Source of the DNA: CAXSEF01 sp964236695
GTDB lineage: Bacteria; Pseudomonadota; Alphaproteobacteria; Acetobacterales; Acetobacteraceae
DNA: 64,000 nt
Direction of reading: 5' to 3'
Assembly (NCBI GenBank): GCA_964236695.1
Contig: CAXSFU010000007.1
Location: 1-64,000, forward strand
The notes below the pieces were generated by a model that was not told the origin of the DNA, searched no databases, and worked only from the letters and a program-made list of their open reading frames with translations. Below are positions 32,630 to 40,891 of the stretch, piece after piece. Each line of letters opens with the position of its first letter. The stretch's first letter is position 1. The position numbers and the translations under genes are program-made.

Positions 32630-33649
32630 GTGGTCATCCAAAGAAACTGGCAGTCGCTGATCAAGCCGGAGAAGCTTGAGGTCGAGCCGGGCTCCGACCC
32701 GTCGCGGGTCGCCACCGTCGTCGCAGAGCCGCTGGAGCGCGGCTTCGGCATGACGCTGGGCAACGCGATCCGCCGAATCCTGCTCTCCTCGCTGCAGGGC
32801 GCGGCCGTCACTGCGGTGCAGATCGACGGCGTGCTGCACGAGTTCAGCTCGATCCCAGGCGTGCGCGAGGACGTCACCGACATCGTCCTCAACATCAAGC
32901 AGCTCGCGCTGCGCATGCACGGCGACCAGGTGCGCCGCATGACGCTGACCGCAACCGGACCGGGCGAGGTCCGCGCCGGCCAGATCCAGACCGGGCACGA
33001 CATCGAGGTGATGAACCCCGACCTCGTGATCTGCACGCTCGACGACGGCATCAAGCTGAACATGGAGCTGACCGTCCAGCTCGGCCGCGGCTACGACCCC
33101 GCGTCGGTGAACCGTCCCGAGGACGCGCCGATCGGCCTGATCCCCGTGGATAGCATCTACTCGCCCGTCCGGCGCGTCTCCTACAAGGTCGAGCAGACCC
33201 GCGTCGGCCAGGTCACCGACTACGACAAGCTCGTGCTGCAGGTCGAGACCAACGGCGCCGTCACCCCCGAGGACAGCGTGGCGCTGGCAGCCCGCATCCT
33301 GCAGGACCAGCTTGCCCTGTTCATCAACTTCGACGAGCCGCAGCAGGCCCGCATCGAGGAAATCCACGACGACCTGCCGTTCAACCGCAACCTGCTGCGC
33401 AAGGTCGACGAGCTGGAGCTGTCGGTCCGCTCGGCGAACTGCCTGAAGAACGACAACATCGTCTACATCGGCGACCTCGTGCAGAAGACCGAGCAGGAGA
33501 TGCTCCGCACGCCGAACTTCGGCCGCAAGTCGCTGAACGAGATCAAGGAGGTCCTGACCAACATGGGCCTTGCGCTGGGCATGGCGGTGTCCGGCTGGCC
33601 GCCCGAGAACATCGAGGACCTCGCCAAGCGCCTCGACGAGCCGTTCTGA
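32630..33649 (+). CDS. rpoA: DNA-directed RNA polymerase alpha subunit
   Basis: The alpha dimer scaffolds RNA polymerase assembly, and its C-terminal domain binds UP elements and activators. I chose the GTG at 32630 (VIQRNWQSLIKPEKLEVE after the initiator), with AGAGG 8 bp upstream, giving 339 residues as in related bacteria. The N-terminal domain has EPLERGFGMTLGNAIRRILLSSL. The C-terminal domain contains LELSVRSANCLKNDNIVYIGDLVQ and NFGRKSLNEIKEVL. Confidence 0.98.
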   Translation: MVIQRNWQSLIKPEKLEVEPGSDPSRVATVVAEPLERGFGMTLGNAIRRILLSSLQGAAVTAVQIDGVLHEFSSIPGVREDVTDIVLNIKQLALRMHGDQVRRMTLTATGPGEVRAGQIQTGHDIEVMNPDLVICTLDDGIKLNMELTVQLGRGYDPASVNRPEDAPIGLIPVDSIYSPVRRVSYKVEQTRVGQVTDYDKLVLQVETNGAVTPEDSVALAARILQDQLALFINFDEPQQARIEEIHDDLPFNRNLLRKVDELELSVRSANCLKNDNIVYIGDLVQKTEQEMLRTPNFGRKSLNEIKEVLTNMGLALGMAVSGWPPENIEDLAKRLDEPF

Positions 33650-33675
33650 CCCCGCTGTCCACAGGAGTATAGAGA

Positions 33676-34098
33676 ATGCGACACGGTGTTGCCGGTCGGA
33701 AGCTGAACGTCACCTCCACCCATCGCCTGGCGATGTTCCGCAACATGGCGCACGCGCTGATCAAGCACGAGCAGATCACCACCACGCTGCCCAAGGCCAA
33801 GGAGCTGCGCCCGGTCGCCGAGAAGCTGATCACGTTGGGCAAGCGCGGTGGCCTGCACGCCCGACGCCAGGCCTATGCCCAGCTGCGCGACGATGTGATC
33901 GTGGCAAAGCTGTTCGGCACCATCGCGGAGCGCTACCGCGGCCGCACCGGCGGCTACTGCCGCGTGATGAAGGCCGGCATGCGCTATGGCGACGCCGCCG
34001 ACATGGCGGTGATCGAGCTGGTCGACCGTGACGTCTCCGCCAAGGGGCAGGACAGCGGGCCGCGGGCGGAGCAGTTCTCCGAGGCCGACGAGGCCTGA
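33676..34098 (+). CDS. rplQ: 50S ribosomal protein L17
   Basis: L17 lies near the tunnel exit. The 140-residue product starts MRHGVAGRKLNVTSTHRLAMFRNMAHALIKHEQITTTLPKAKELR in family-typical fashion. It has a longer acidic C-terminal tail (DSGPRAEQFSEADEA). It is the last gene of the ribosomal superoperon. A short repeat and a terminator follow. Confidence 0.97.
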   Translation: MRHGVAGRKLNVTSTHRLAMFRNMAHALIKHEQITTTLPKAKELRPVAEKLITLGKRGGLHARRQAYAQLRDDVIVAKLFGTIAERYRGRTGGYCRVMKAGMRYGDAADMAVIELVDRDVSAKGQDSGPRAEQFSEADEA

Positions 34099-34100
34099 GG

Positions 34101-34148
34101 CAAGGCCGGGCTCTACCCGGATCCGGCAGGGGCAAGCGGCCCCTGGAA
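34101..34148. repeat. Short palindromic repeat fragment after rplQ
   Basis: CAAGGCCGGGCTCTACCCGG and CAGGGGCAAGCGGCCCCTG are reduced versions of the left-hand modules of the dispersed repeat. The right half is missing. Confidence 0.65.
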
Positions 34149-34151
34149 AGG

Positions 34152-34185
34152 AAAGCCCGCGCGGACCAGAGTCTGTGCGGGCTTT
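34152..34185 (+). terminator. Rho-independent terminator of the rpsM-rplQ operon
   Basis: AAAGCCCGC (34152-34160) and GCGGGCTTT (34177-34185) form a perfect 9-bp stem ending in TTTGTCGT. The A/T-flanked stem can work in both directions. Confidence 0.8.
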
Positions 34186-34214
34186 GTCGTGTCGGGCGCA
34201 AGGGGCCGGACAGA

Positions 34215-34249
34215 GGAAAGGCCAGGGCGGCGTCCACCCCGGCCTTTCC
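34215..34249. terminator. Bidirectional hairpin between convergent genes
   Basis: GGAAAGGCC (34215-34223) and GGCCTTTCC (34241-34249) are a perfect 9-bp inverted repeat. It lies between rplQ and the convergent Met-rich gene and probably ends the latter's transcript. Confidence 0.6.
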
Positions 34250-34296
34250 GGTTCCGCAAGGACAAGGCGGCAGGCCTTGGCCCGCCGCATCGTGCC

Positions 34297-35028
34297 TCAG
34301 GGGCTGGTCGGCTTCGGCGTGGTGGCCGCGCCGCCGACGCCGCCGGTCGAGCTGCCGGCCATCGCGCCGTTGCCCCCGGTGCCGCCGCCCATGGCGCCGG
34401 TCGCGCCCGAGGTCTGCGCCGGCATCGTGCCGCCCGCGCCGCTGCCCATCGAGCCCGAGCCCATCGAGCTGCTGCCCATCGACCCCGAGCCCATCGACCC
34501 CGAGCCCATCGACCCAGTACCCATGGAGCCGGAGCCCATCGACGTGCCGCCCGTCGAGCCGGAGCTCATCGACCCCGAACCCATCGAGCCGGAGCCCATC
34601 GAACCCGACCCCATCGAGCCCTGGTCCATCGAGCCGTGCATCATCCTGCCATGCATCATCTTGCCGTGCATGCCGCCGGGCATCGCCTGGGCGCTGTCCG
34701 GACCCGGCGTGAACGACGAGTTCGACTGCGCGGCGTGCAGGCTCTGGTTGTTCAGCGCGTCGGTGCCCATGTCCTGTGCGCGTACGCCCTGCATGGACTT
34801 GCCTTCGGCCATCGACTCGCCGCTGTGCATCTTGTGCGAATGCATCTTGCCATGCATCTCCGGGTGCATGGCTCTGTGGTGCATCGGATGCATCTTCGCG
34901 CTGGTGTCCTTGTCGGCGGTCTCCGGTGAGGACGGGGTCGCGGTCTCCTGCGCCATCGCGGGCACGACGCTCAGACAGCCGAGAACCAGCGCAGCGGCGC
35001 CCAGCGTGGTGGTGATGCGGTAAGCCAT
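34297..35028 (-). CDS. Secreted Met/His-rich low-complexity protein with pentad repeats
   Basis: This 243-residue protein has a Sec signal peptide (cleavage after AMA, about residue 26). Residues 45-75 are dense in Met and His (for example MHPMHHRAMHPEMHGKMHSH). Residues about 118-130 are MHGKMMHGRMMHGSM. Then comes a run of about 13 five-residue units of consensus GSMGS (131-200) and a Gly/Ala/Thr tail. AAGGA precedes the ATG at 35028. I recognise no family. Met/His-rich periplasmic segments often bind copper or silver, which is an inference here; no copper genes flank it. The underlying DNA is a 15-bp tandem repeat, so copy number may vary between strains. Confidence 0.8.
   Translation of the reverse strand: MAYRITTTLGAAALVLGCLSVVPAMAQETATPSSPETADKDTSAKMHPMHHRAMHPEMHGKMHSHKMHSGESMAEGKSMQGVRAQDMGTDALNNQSLHAAQSNSSFTPGPDSAQAMPGGMHGKMMHGRMMHGSMDQGSMGSGSMGSGSMGSGSMSSGSTGGTSMGSGSMGTGSMGSGSMGSGSMGSSSMGSGSMGSGAGGTMPAQTSGATGAMGGGTGGNGAMAGSSTGGVGGAATTPKPTSP
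34438..34633. repeat. 15-bp tandem repeat coding for GSMGS pentads
   Basis: About 13 imperfect copies of a 15-bp unit of the type CCCATCGAGCCCGAG run back to back. They encode the pentad repeat of the minus-strand Met-rich protein. Units keep the Met codon while the Gly and Ser codons vary. Confidence 0.85.
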
Positions 35029-35309
35029 TCAGGTCATCCTTCCGTTTCGGTTGCGATCTCCTGGCCGTCGCGGTGGAACGGGTCCGCCTCAATGCCTGGC
35101 TGCGCGAGGAAGTGAATGCGCGACGGCGGAACGGGTTGCAATCGATATGCGGCCGCACCGGCGAATAGCTGCCGCCCGTGCCCGCGCTGCACACATCCGC
35201 AGGGCACCATGAGCCCCGCCGACGTCCGCGTCCCCGCCCCCCGCCGGCCGTCGCCGCGCCTCGCCCGTGCCGCACCCGCCCCGCCCGTGCCGCGAAGGAG
35301 CCGCGCCTG

Positions 35310-36692
35310 ATGGCCGCCCAGCCGCCACCCGACCTGTTCGCCCCAGTGCCTTGCGGTCCAGTGCCCGACGTTCCCGTGAGCGGCGCCCCCACGCCCGGCG
35401 GTCCCGCCGCCCCGGCGCCGCCCGCGGGCCCGTCCCCGCTCGCCGAGCGGCTGCGTCCCGCCCGCCTCGACGAGGTCGTCGGCCAGGACGCCCTGCTCGG
35501 CCCCGACGGCGCCGTCTCGCGCATGCTCGCCCGCGGCAGCCTCGCCAGCATGATCCTGTGGGGCCCGCCCGGCGTCGGCAAGACCACCATCGCCCGCCTG
35601 CTCGCAGACGCCGCCGGCCTCGGCTTCCTGCAGCTCTCCGCCACCTTCGCCGGGGTGGCCGAGCTGCGCCGCGCCTTCGACGCCGCCGCCCGTGGGCGCG
35701 AGGCCGGTCGCGCCACGCTGCTGTTCGTCGACGAGATCCACCGCTTCAACCGCTCGCAGCAGGACGCCTTCCTCCCCGTGGTCGAGGACGGCACCATCGT
35801 CCTGGTCGGCGCCACCACGGAGAACCCGTCCTTCACCCTGAACGGCGCCCTGCTGTCGCGCTGCCGGGTCATGGTGCTGCACCGCCTCGACGACGCCGGC
35901 CTGGAGCGCCTGCTCGCCCGTGCCGAGGCCGACACCGGCGCCGCGCTCCGCCTCGATGGCCCCGCCCGCGCCAGCCTGCGCGCCATGGCCGACGGCGACG
36001 GCCGCTACCTCCTCAACATGGCCGAGCAGGTGCTCGCGCTCGACCCCGGCCCGCCCCTCGCCCCCGACGCCCTGGCCGCGCTGCTGAGCCGGCGCGCCGC
36101 GCTCTACGATCGCGACCGCGACGGGCACTTCAACCTGATCTCCGCCCTGCACAAGTCGCTGCGCGGCTCGGACCCCGACGCCGCGCTCTACTGGTTCGCC
36201 CGCATGCTGGCCGGCGGCGAGGACGCCCGCTTCGTCGCGCGCCGCCTGGTGCGCTTCGCGTCCGAGGACATCGGCCTTGCCGACCCGCAGGCCCTGGTGC
36301 AGGCGCTCGCCGCCTGGGATGCCTTCGAGCGCCTCGGCTCCCCGGAAGGCGAGCTGTGCCTCGCCCAGGCGATCGTCTATCTCGGCACCGCCCCCAAATC
36401 GAACGCCCTCACCGTCGCCCACAAGGCCGCGCAGGCCGCAGCGCGCGCTTCGGGCAGCCTCTCGCCCCCCGCCCACATCCTCAACGCGCCGACCCGGCTG
36501 ATGCGCGACCTCGGCCACGGCGCCGGCTACCGCTACGACCACGACACCGACGACTCGTTCTCCGGCCAGGATTACTTTCCCGCCGAACTCGGCCGCACGA
36601 CGTTCTACCGCCCGAAGGACCGCGGCTTCGAGCGCGAGGTCGCGCGCAGGCTGGCGCACTGGTCCGCGCTGCGCGACGGGGCGGAGGCGTGA
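35310..36692 (+). CDS. rarA: Replication-associated recombination protein A (RarA/MgsA AAA+ ATPase)
   Basis: RarA is an AAA+ clamp-loader-like ATPase that acts at stalled replication forks. The start at 35310 (MAAQPPPDLF) has AAGGAG 9 bp upstream; the product is 460 residues. The N-terminus is proline-rich (about 1-45). Walker A GPPGVGKTT lies near 89-97, Walker B LLFVDEIHRFN near 140-150, sensor 1 GATTENPSF near 170-178 and sensor 2 GDGRYLLN near 230. The C-terminal tetramerisation domain contains RRLVRFASEDIGLADPQAL and HILNAPT. It is followed by a repeat and then by an RluA-type gene on the same strand. Confidence 0.95.
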   Translation: MAAQPPPDLFAPVPCGPVPDVPVSGAPTPGGPAAPAPPAGPSPLAERLRPARLDEVVGQDALLGPDGAVSRMLARGSLASMILWGPPGVGKTTIARLLADAAGLGFLQLSATFAGVAELRRAFDAAARGREAGRATLLFVDEIHRFNRSQQDAFLPVVEDGTIVLVGATTENPSFTLNGALLSRCRVMVLHRLDDAGLERLLARAEADTGAALRLDGPARASLRAMADGDGRYLLNMAEQVLALDPGPPLAPDALAALLSRRAALYDRDRDGHFNLISALHKSLRGSDPDAALYWFARMLAGGEDARFVARRLVRFASEDIGLADPQALVQALAAWDAFERLGSPEGELCLAQAIVYLGTAPKSNALTVAHKAAQAAARASGSLSPPAHILNAPTRLMRDLGHGAGYRYDHDTDDSFSGQDYFPAELGRTTFYRPKDRGFEREVARRLAHWSALRDGAEA

Positions 36693-36693
36693 T

Positions 36694-36825
36694 AGGAAGC
36701 AAGGCCAGGGGCTCTGCCCCTGGACCCCGCCAAAGGCAGGGCCCTTGGAACCCCTTCCTTAAGGGAGGCCGGGTCCAGGGGCGGCTCGCCCCTGGCGGGT
36801 CCAGGGCAGAGCCCTGGCCTTCCTT
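36694..36825. repeat. Palindromic repeat between rarA and the RluA-type gene
   Basis: GGAAGCAAGGCC begins the left arm and GGCCTTCCTT ends the right. Inside are CCAGGGGCTCTGCCCCTGG, CCAAAGGCAGGGCCCTTGG, CCTTCCTTAAGGGAGG, CCAGGGGCGGCTCGCCCCTGG and CCAGGGCAGAGCCCTGG. This is one of the most complete copies. Confidence 0.88.
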
Positions 36826-36844
36826 TCTCCGCCAGGACAGTTCC

Positions 36845-37837
36845 ATGAGCGTCAGCATCCAGACCGTGGCCGAGGACGAGGCCGACCTCCGCCTGGACCG
36901 CTGGTTCCGCCGCCACTTCCCCCACATCACCCAGGCCGCGATGCAGAAGCTCTGCCGCACCGGCCAGGTCCGCGTCGACGGCGGCCGCGTCGACGGCGCC
37001 ACCCGCCTGCTCGCCGGCCAGGCCGTGCGCGTGCCGCCGCTGCCCGCCGGCCCCGCGCCCAAGCCGGTCCCCGTGGTCGACGAGCGCACGGCTCGCGAGC
37101 TGGAGCGCATGGTGCTCTACCGCGACGACCAAGTGATCGTCCTCGACAAGCCCTGGGGCCTGCCGGTGCAGGGCGGCCCCGGCATTACCCGCCACCTCGA
37201 CGGCATGCTCGACGCCTTCCGCGACGACCGCGGCCGCCCCAAGCTCGTCCACCGCCTCGACCGCGACACCTCCGGCGTCCTGATCCTCGCGCGCGGCGCC
37301 GCGGCAGCCGGCAAGCTGGCCGCCGCGTTCCGCACCCGTCACGTCCGCAAGACCTACTGGGCCGTGGTGCACGGCCGCCCGAGCCCGCAGGAGGGCAGGG
37401 TGGACATGCCGCTGATCCGCCTCGGCGCCGGCCCTGGCGCGCTGACCTCGGCCGCCGATCGCGACGACGAGGACGCCGCCTCCGCGCTCACCGACTACCG
37501 CACCCTGGAGGCCGCAGGCCGCAAGCTCGCCTGGCTGGAGCTGCAGCCGCTCACCGGGCGCACCCACCAGCTCCGCGTGCACTGCGAGGCGCTGGGCACG
37601 CCGATCGTCGGCGACCCGAAATACGGCCCGCAGGAGGAGGACAAGAAGATGCACGTGGACGGCCTGGCGATGAAGCTGCACCTGCACGCGCGCGCCCTGT
37701 CGCTGCCGCACCCTGCGGGCGGCACGCTCGAGGTCGCAGCCCCCTTGCCGCCGCACATGCGCGACAGCTTCCGCCTGCTGGGCTTCACCGCGCCGTCGAC
37801 GCCGGAGCCGAGGCTGCACCGGGGGCGGCCGGAGTAG
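36845..37837 (+). CDS. RluA-family 23S rRNA pseudouridine synthase (RluC-like)
   Basis: The enzyme isomerises uridine to pseudouridine in RNA; RluC relatives act on helix 39/75-90 sites of 23S rRNA. The 330-residue product has an N-terminal S4 RNA-binding domain (about 14-62; DLRLDRWFRRHFP and CRTGQVRVDGGRV). The catalytic motif HRLDRDTSG follows at 136-144 with Asp139 as nucleophile, then GRTHQLRVHCEALGTPIVGDPKYG. AGGA precedes the ATG. The exact target uridines cannot be told from sequence alone. Confidence 0.92.
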   Translation: MSVSIQTVAEDEADLRLDRWFRRHFPHITQAAMQKLCRTGQVRVDGGRVDGATRLLAGQAVRVPPLPAGPAPKPVPVVDERTARELERMVLYRDDQVIVLDKPWGLPVQGGPGITRHLDGMLDAFRDDRGRPKLVHRLDRDTSGVLILARGAAAAGKLAAAFRTRHVRKTYWAVVHGRPSPQEGRVDMPLIRLGAGPGALTSAADRDDEDAASALTDYRTLEAAGRKLAWLELQPLTGRTHQLRVHCEALGTPIVGDPKYGPQEEDKKMHVDGLAMKLHLHARALSLPHPAGGTLEVAAPLPPHMRDSFRLLGFTAPSTPEPRLHRGRPE

Positions 37838-37855
37838 GAAGCAAGGCCAAAGGCT

Positions 37856-37996
37856 GGCAGTGTCTCGGTCTGAGATTCAGAAAGGAAGGCCAGGGGCTCT
37901 GCCCCTGGACCCCGCCAAAGGCAAGCCTTTGGAATCCGCTTTTAAGGAAGGCGGGGTCCAGGGCAGAGCCCTGGACTTTCAAACTGAAACACTGCC
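37856..37996. mobile_element. MITE-like palindromic element with TIRs and an 8-bp target duplication
   Basis: The 141-bp unit has ends GGCAGTGTCTCGGTCTGA and (reverse complement) GGCAGTGTTTCAGTTTGA, 15 of 18 identical. It is flanked exactly by CAAAGGCT at 37848-37855 and at 37997-38004. It contains the CCAGGGGCTCTGCCCCTGG and CCAAAGGCAAGCCTTTGG hairpins of the family. It encodes nothing. GG-ended terminal repeats and 8-bp duplications are seen with ISL3-type transposases, so mobilisation by one in trans is an inference; no such transposase is in the window. Confidence 0.8.
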
Positions 37997-38004
37997 CAAA
38001 GGCT

Positions 38005-38131
38005 CCTCTTCTGGACACCGCCTAGAGCAGTCCGTGAGAAACCACTCCGAGGAAGCAAGCCCTTCCTTCGTCGAGGGTTTCCAAAGGGCTCCGCCCTTTG
38101 GCGGGTTCGGGCAGGGCCCGACCTTGCTTCC
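38005..38131. repeat. Remainder of the repeat copy interrupted by the MITE-like element
   Basis: The left end of this older copy (GGAAGCAAGGC) is at 37838-37848. Its right end, CCAAAGGGCTCCGCCCTTTGG to CGGGCAGGGCCCG and ACCTTGCTTCCC, is at 38090-38131. The stretch 38005-38080 between is diverged and also contains GAGGAAGCAAGCCCTTCCTTCGTC. Confidence 0.65.
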
Positions 38132-38160
38132 CTTGATGCCCTACCCAGGAGCCCCCTGCC

Positions 38161-40653
38161 ATGCGACGCAGCGCGCGGATTGCCGCCCTCACCGCCGCCG
38201 TCCTGGCTGCCGCCGCCACCGCGGCCTGGCTCGGCCTTGACCCCGACAGCCTCAGGCCCCGCGTGCAGGCCGCGGTGCTGCGCGCCACCGGCCGGGCGCT
38301 GACGCTGGACGGCCCGCTGCGTCTCGCCCTGCTGCCGCAGCCCGGCTTCTCCGCCGACGGCGTGGCGCTGGCCAACCTGCCTGGCGGCTCGCGGCCGCAG
38401 ATGCTGACCGCACGCCGCCTGTCCGCCCGCTTCTCCCTGGGCGCCCTGCTCGTCGGCCGGATCGAGGTGGCCAGCCTGGTGCTCGATGGCCCCGACCTGC
38501 TGCTGGAACGGACGCCCTCCGGCCCGAACTGGGTGTTCGCCCCGCAGGCCGCGCCGGACGCCGCCGCTCCCACCGCCCCGGGTCCGGCCGCGCCGCGGCC
38601 CCGCGCCCGGCCGCTCGACCTGCGCGCGATCCGCGTCACAGACGGTCGCGTCGCCTGGAACGGCAGCGCCCTGGCCATCGCCTCGCTGCGGGCCACCCAG
38701 GACGCGGCGGGCCTGCACGTGAGCGCCAGCCTTGCCCATCACGGCGCGCCCTTCGCCCTCGAGGCCGACACCGGCACCCTGGCCGCGATCGCCACCCCGC
38801 AGGGCACCCCTTCGCCCGCCGGCGCCGCCCCGGACGCGCCTGCCGCCGGCGTGCCCTGGCCGATCGACGCCACCCTGTTCACTCCCGCCGGCGACCGGCT
38901 GCAGGCGAAGGGCGGGGTGACGCGCGACGGCGGCTATGACCTGACCCTGCACGGCGCCGTCGCCGACCTGGCGGCGCTGAACCCGCTGTTCCCCCACGCC
39001 AAGCTGCCGCCGGTCCGCGCGCTGCGCCTCGACGGCCGCGTCGGTGCCGCGCCCGGCCAGCCGCCGGCGGTGTCCGCCCTGACCCTGACCGCCGGCGCGT
39101 CCGACCTCGCCGCGCTGCGCCCCGGCCTCGCCCTGGCGTCCGCGATCCTGGAGCAGCGTGACGCCACCGGACCGACCCGGCTGTCGCTGCGCGGCACCCA
39201 GGACGCCGTGCCCCTGGCGTTGGACGGCACGGTGGGGCCGCTGGCCGGGCCGGGCGCGACCACCCTGCCCGTCGATCTGACCGCCAGCGCCGCCGGGGCG
39301 GTGGCGACCGTGCGCGGCACGGCGGCGCGGCCCGCCCAGGCCGGCGGCGGGCTCGACCTCGCGCTGTCGCTGCACGCGCCGCAGCTCGCGGCGCTGTCGG
39401 CGCTGGCGGGCGCCGGCCTGCCGGCGCTGCGCGACGTGGTCGCGGACGCGCGGCTGTCCTCGCCCTCGGCCGGTGTGCTTGCCCTGCGCGGCCTGCGCCT
39501 GGCGTCCTCGGCCGGCGACGTGTCCGGCGACCTGGCCCTCGGCCGGGTCCCGCGCCCGTCGCTGCGCGGCACTCTAGTGTCGCAGCGCGTCGACGGCGAC
39601 GCCCTGGCGCTCGCCCTGCAGCAGACGCCGCGCCTGACCGCCACCGCCGGCCTGCCGCCTGCGCCCGCGCCGCCCGTCCGGCCCGCGCCGCCGGATCGGC
39701 CCGCGCCGTCCGCCGGGACAGGGCAGGGCGCCTCCTCCCGCCCCGCTGCCGCGCCCGGCACCGCCGTGATCCCGAACCGCCCGCTGCCCTTCGCCGCCCT
39801 GGGCGCGGGCAACCTCGACCTCGCCTTCGCCGTCGGTGCGCTGTCCGCCGCCGGCGTGACCTGGAGCGGCGTCGCCGGCCACCTCCTGCTCGACGACGCC
39901 CGCCTCACCCTCGACCCGTTCACCGCGACCGCCCCCGACGGCCCGGTCGCCGTCCGGCTGCGCGTCGACGGCCGCGCCGTTCCGCCGGCTCTGTCCGCAA
40001 GCGCGCGCATCCCCGAACTGCCGCTCGCCCCCCTGCTGGCCGCCGCCGGCCAGCCCGGCGCCGCCGGCGGCCTGCTCGGCCTCGACGCCGCGCTCGACGC
40101 CACCGGCGCCTCGCCCCGCGCCCTGGCCGCCACGCTCACTGGCCACCTCGGCCTCGCCGGCGTCAACGGCGAGGTCCAGGACAGCGTGCTGAAGGCGGCC
40201 TTCGCCCCCGCCCTGCGCGCCGCCGGCATCCCCGCGCCCGCGCTCGACGGCACCACCGCCGTGCGCTGCCTCGCCGTGCGCCTCGACCTCGACTCCGGCC
40301 AGGGCACGTTCAGGGCGCTGGCCCTCGACAGCGCCCGCCTGCGCCTCGACGGCGCCGGCACCGTCGACCTGCGCCAGGAGACGCTCGCCCTGACGCTGCG
40401 CCCTGTGCTGCGGCTCGGCGGCACCGCCGTCGGCGTGCCCGTGGCCCTGGACGGGCCGCTGGGCGCGCCCCGCGCCAGGGTGGACAGCGCCCGCGGCGGC
40501 GGCCTGACCATCGGCGGCGGCGAAGGGCCCGATCCATGCCCGGCCGCCCTCGCCATCGCCCGCGGCGGCATGGGCGGGCCGCCGGCTGGCGCCGCGGGCG
40601 TGCCGGGCAAGGGGCAGAAGCCGGCCGATCTGCTGCGCAGCCTGTTGCGGTAA
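38161..40653 (+). CDS. AsmA-family outer-membrane assembly/lipid transport protein
   Basis: The product has 830 residues with one N-terminal membrane anchor (ARIAALTAAVLAAAATAAWLG, about 5-25) and a large periplasmic region. The start pattern LRPRVQAAVLRATGRALTLDGPLRL, followed by LLPQPGFSADGVALAN, is the AsmA N-terminal domain. The C-terminal AsmA_2-type beta-repeat has VNGEVQDSVLKAAF, RLDLDSGQGTFRALALDSARLRLDGAGTVDLRQE and VPVALDGPLGAPRARV. AsmA-like proteins are bridge-type or helper proteins in phospholipid transport between membranes. A proline/alanine-rich insert lies around 500-535. Single-gene unit, repeats on both sides. Confidence 0.88.
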   Translation: MRRSARIAALTAAVLAAAATAAWLGLDPDSLRPRVQAAVLRATGRALTLDGPLRLALLPQPGFSADGVALANLPGGSRPQMLTARRLSARFSLGALLVGRIEVASLVLDGPDLLLERTPSGPNWVFAPQAAPDAAAPTAPGPAAPRPRARPLDLRAIRVTDGRVAWNGSALAIASLRATQDAAGLHVSASLAHHGAPFALEADTGTLAAIATPQGTPSPAGAAPDAPAAGVPWPIDATLFTPAGDRLQAKGGVTRDGGYDLTLHGAVADLAALNPLFPHAKLPPVRALRLDGRVGAAPGQPPAVSALTLTAGASDLAALRPGLALASAILEQRDATGPTRLSLRGTQDAVPLALDGTVGPLAGPGATTLPVDLTASAAGAVATVRGTAARPAQAGGGLDLALSLHAPQLAALSALAGAGLPALRDVVADARLSSPSAGVLALRGLRLASSAGDVSGDLALGRVPRPSLRGTLVSQRVDGDALALALQQTPRLTATAGLPPAPAPPVRPAPPDRPAPSAGTGQGASSRPAAAPGTAVIPNRPLPFAALGAGNLDLAFAVGALSAAGVTWSGVAGHLLLDDARLTLDPFTATAPDGPVAVRLRVDGRAVPPALSASARIPELPLAPLLAAAGQPGAAGGLLGLDAALDATGASPRALAATLTGHLGLAGVNGEVQDSVLKAAFAPALRAAGIPAPALDGTTAVRCLAVRLDLDSGQGTFRALALDSARLRLDGAGTVDLRQETLALTLRPVLRLGGTAVGVPVALDGPLGAPRARVDSARGGGLTIGGGEGPDPCPAALAIARGGMGGPPAGAAGVPGKGQKPADLLRSLLR

Positions 40654-40711
40654 GGAAGAAAGCGCTGGGCTCTGCCCAGACCCGCCAGGGGCGAGCCGCC
40701 CCTGGACCGGC
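40652..40711. repeat. Half-copy of the palindromic repeat after the AsmA gene
   Basis: CTGGGCTCTGCCCAG and CAGGGGCGAGCCGCCCCTG are the two leading hairpins. The right half is absent. It begins at the AsmA stop codon. Confidence 0.7.
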
Positions 40712-40891
40712 ATCACTTGGAGGATATCTCCGGTCGGCGTTTGGATGACCGGGTCTGGGGGAGTTTCCGGAGGTCCGCTTTGGGGAAGCGGTTGGGCAGC
40801 GGCCGGCGTCGCCGGCTGGACGCGACCGCTTCCATCCCGGCGTCTGCGTGCGCCCTCGTCGCCAAGCGTGCGCAGGAGCGGCTGCCGTGTG

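Larger units (their letters stand above)
37838..38160. other. Gap filled by nested repeats
   Basis: The 323-bp gap between the RluA-type gene and the AsmA gene consists almost entirely of an older repeat copy (37838-38131) interrupted by a MITE-like copy (37856-37996). No gene is supported. Confidence 0.8.

Noticed and set aside
34438..34633. Tandem repeat considered as a CRISPR array
   Set aside because: Units are 15 bp, contiguous and coding, with no spacers and no cas genes nearby.
34028..35023. Plus-strand frame of 331 codons opposite the Met-rich gene, rich in Pro/Ile/Glu repeats
   Set aside because: It is the antisense reading of the 15-bp repeat. The minus strand has the signal peptide and ribosome binding site, so it is the coding strand.
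37838..38131. Nested repeats considered as CRISPR or attachment site
   Set aside because: The repeats are palindromic modules with one TIR-bounded insertion. There is no regular spacer structure and no integrase.
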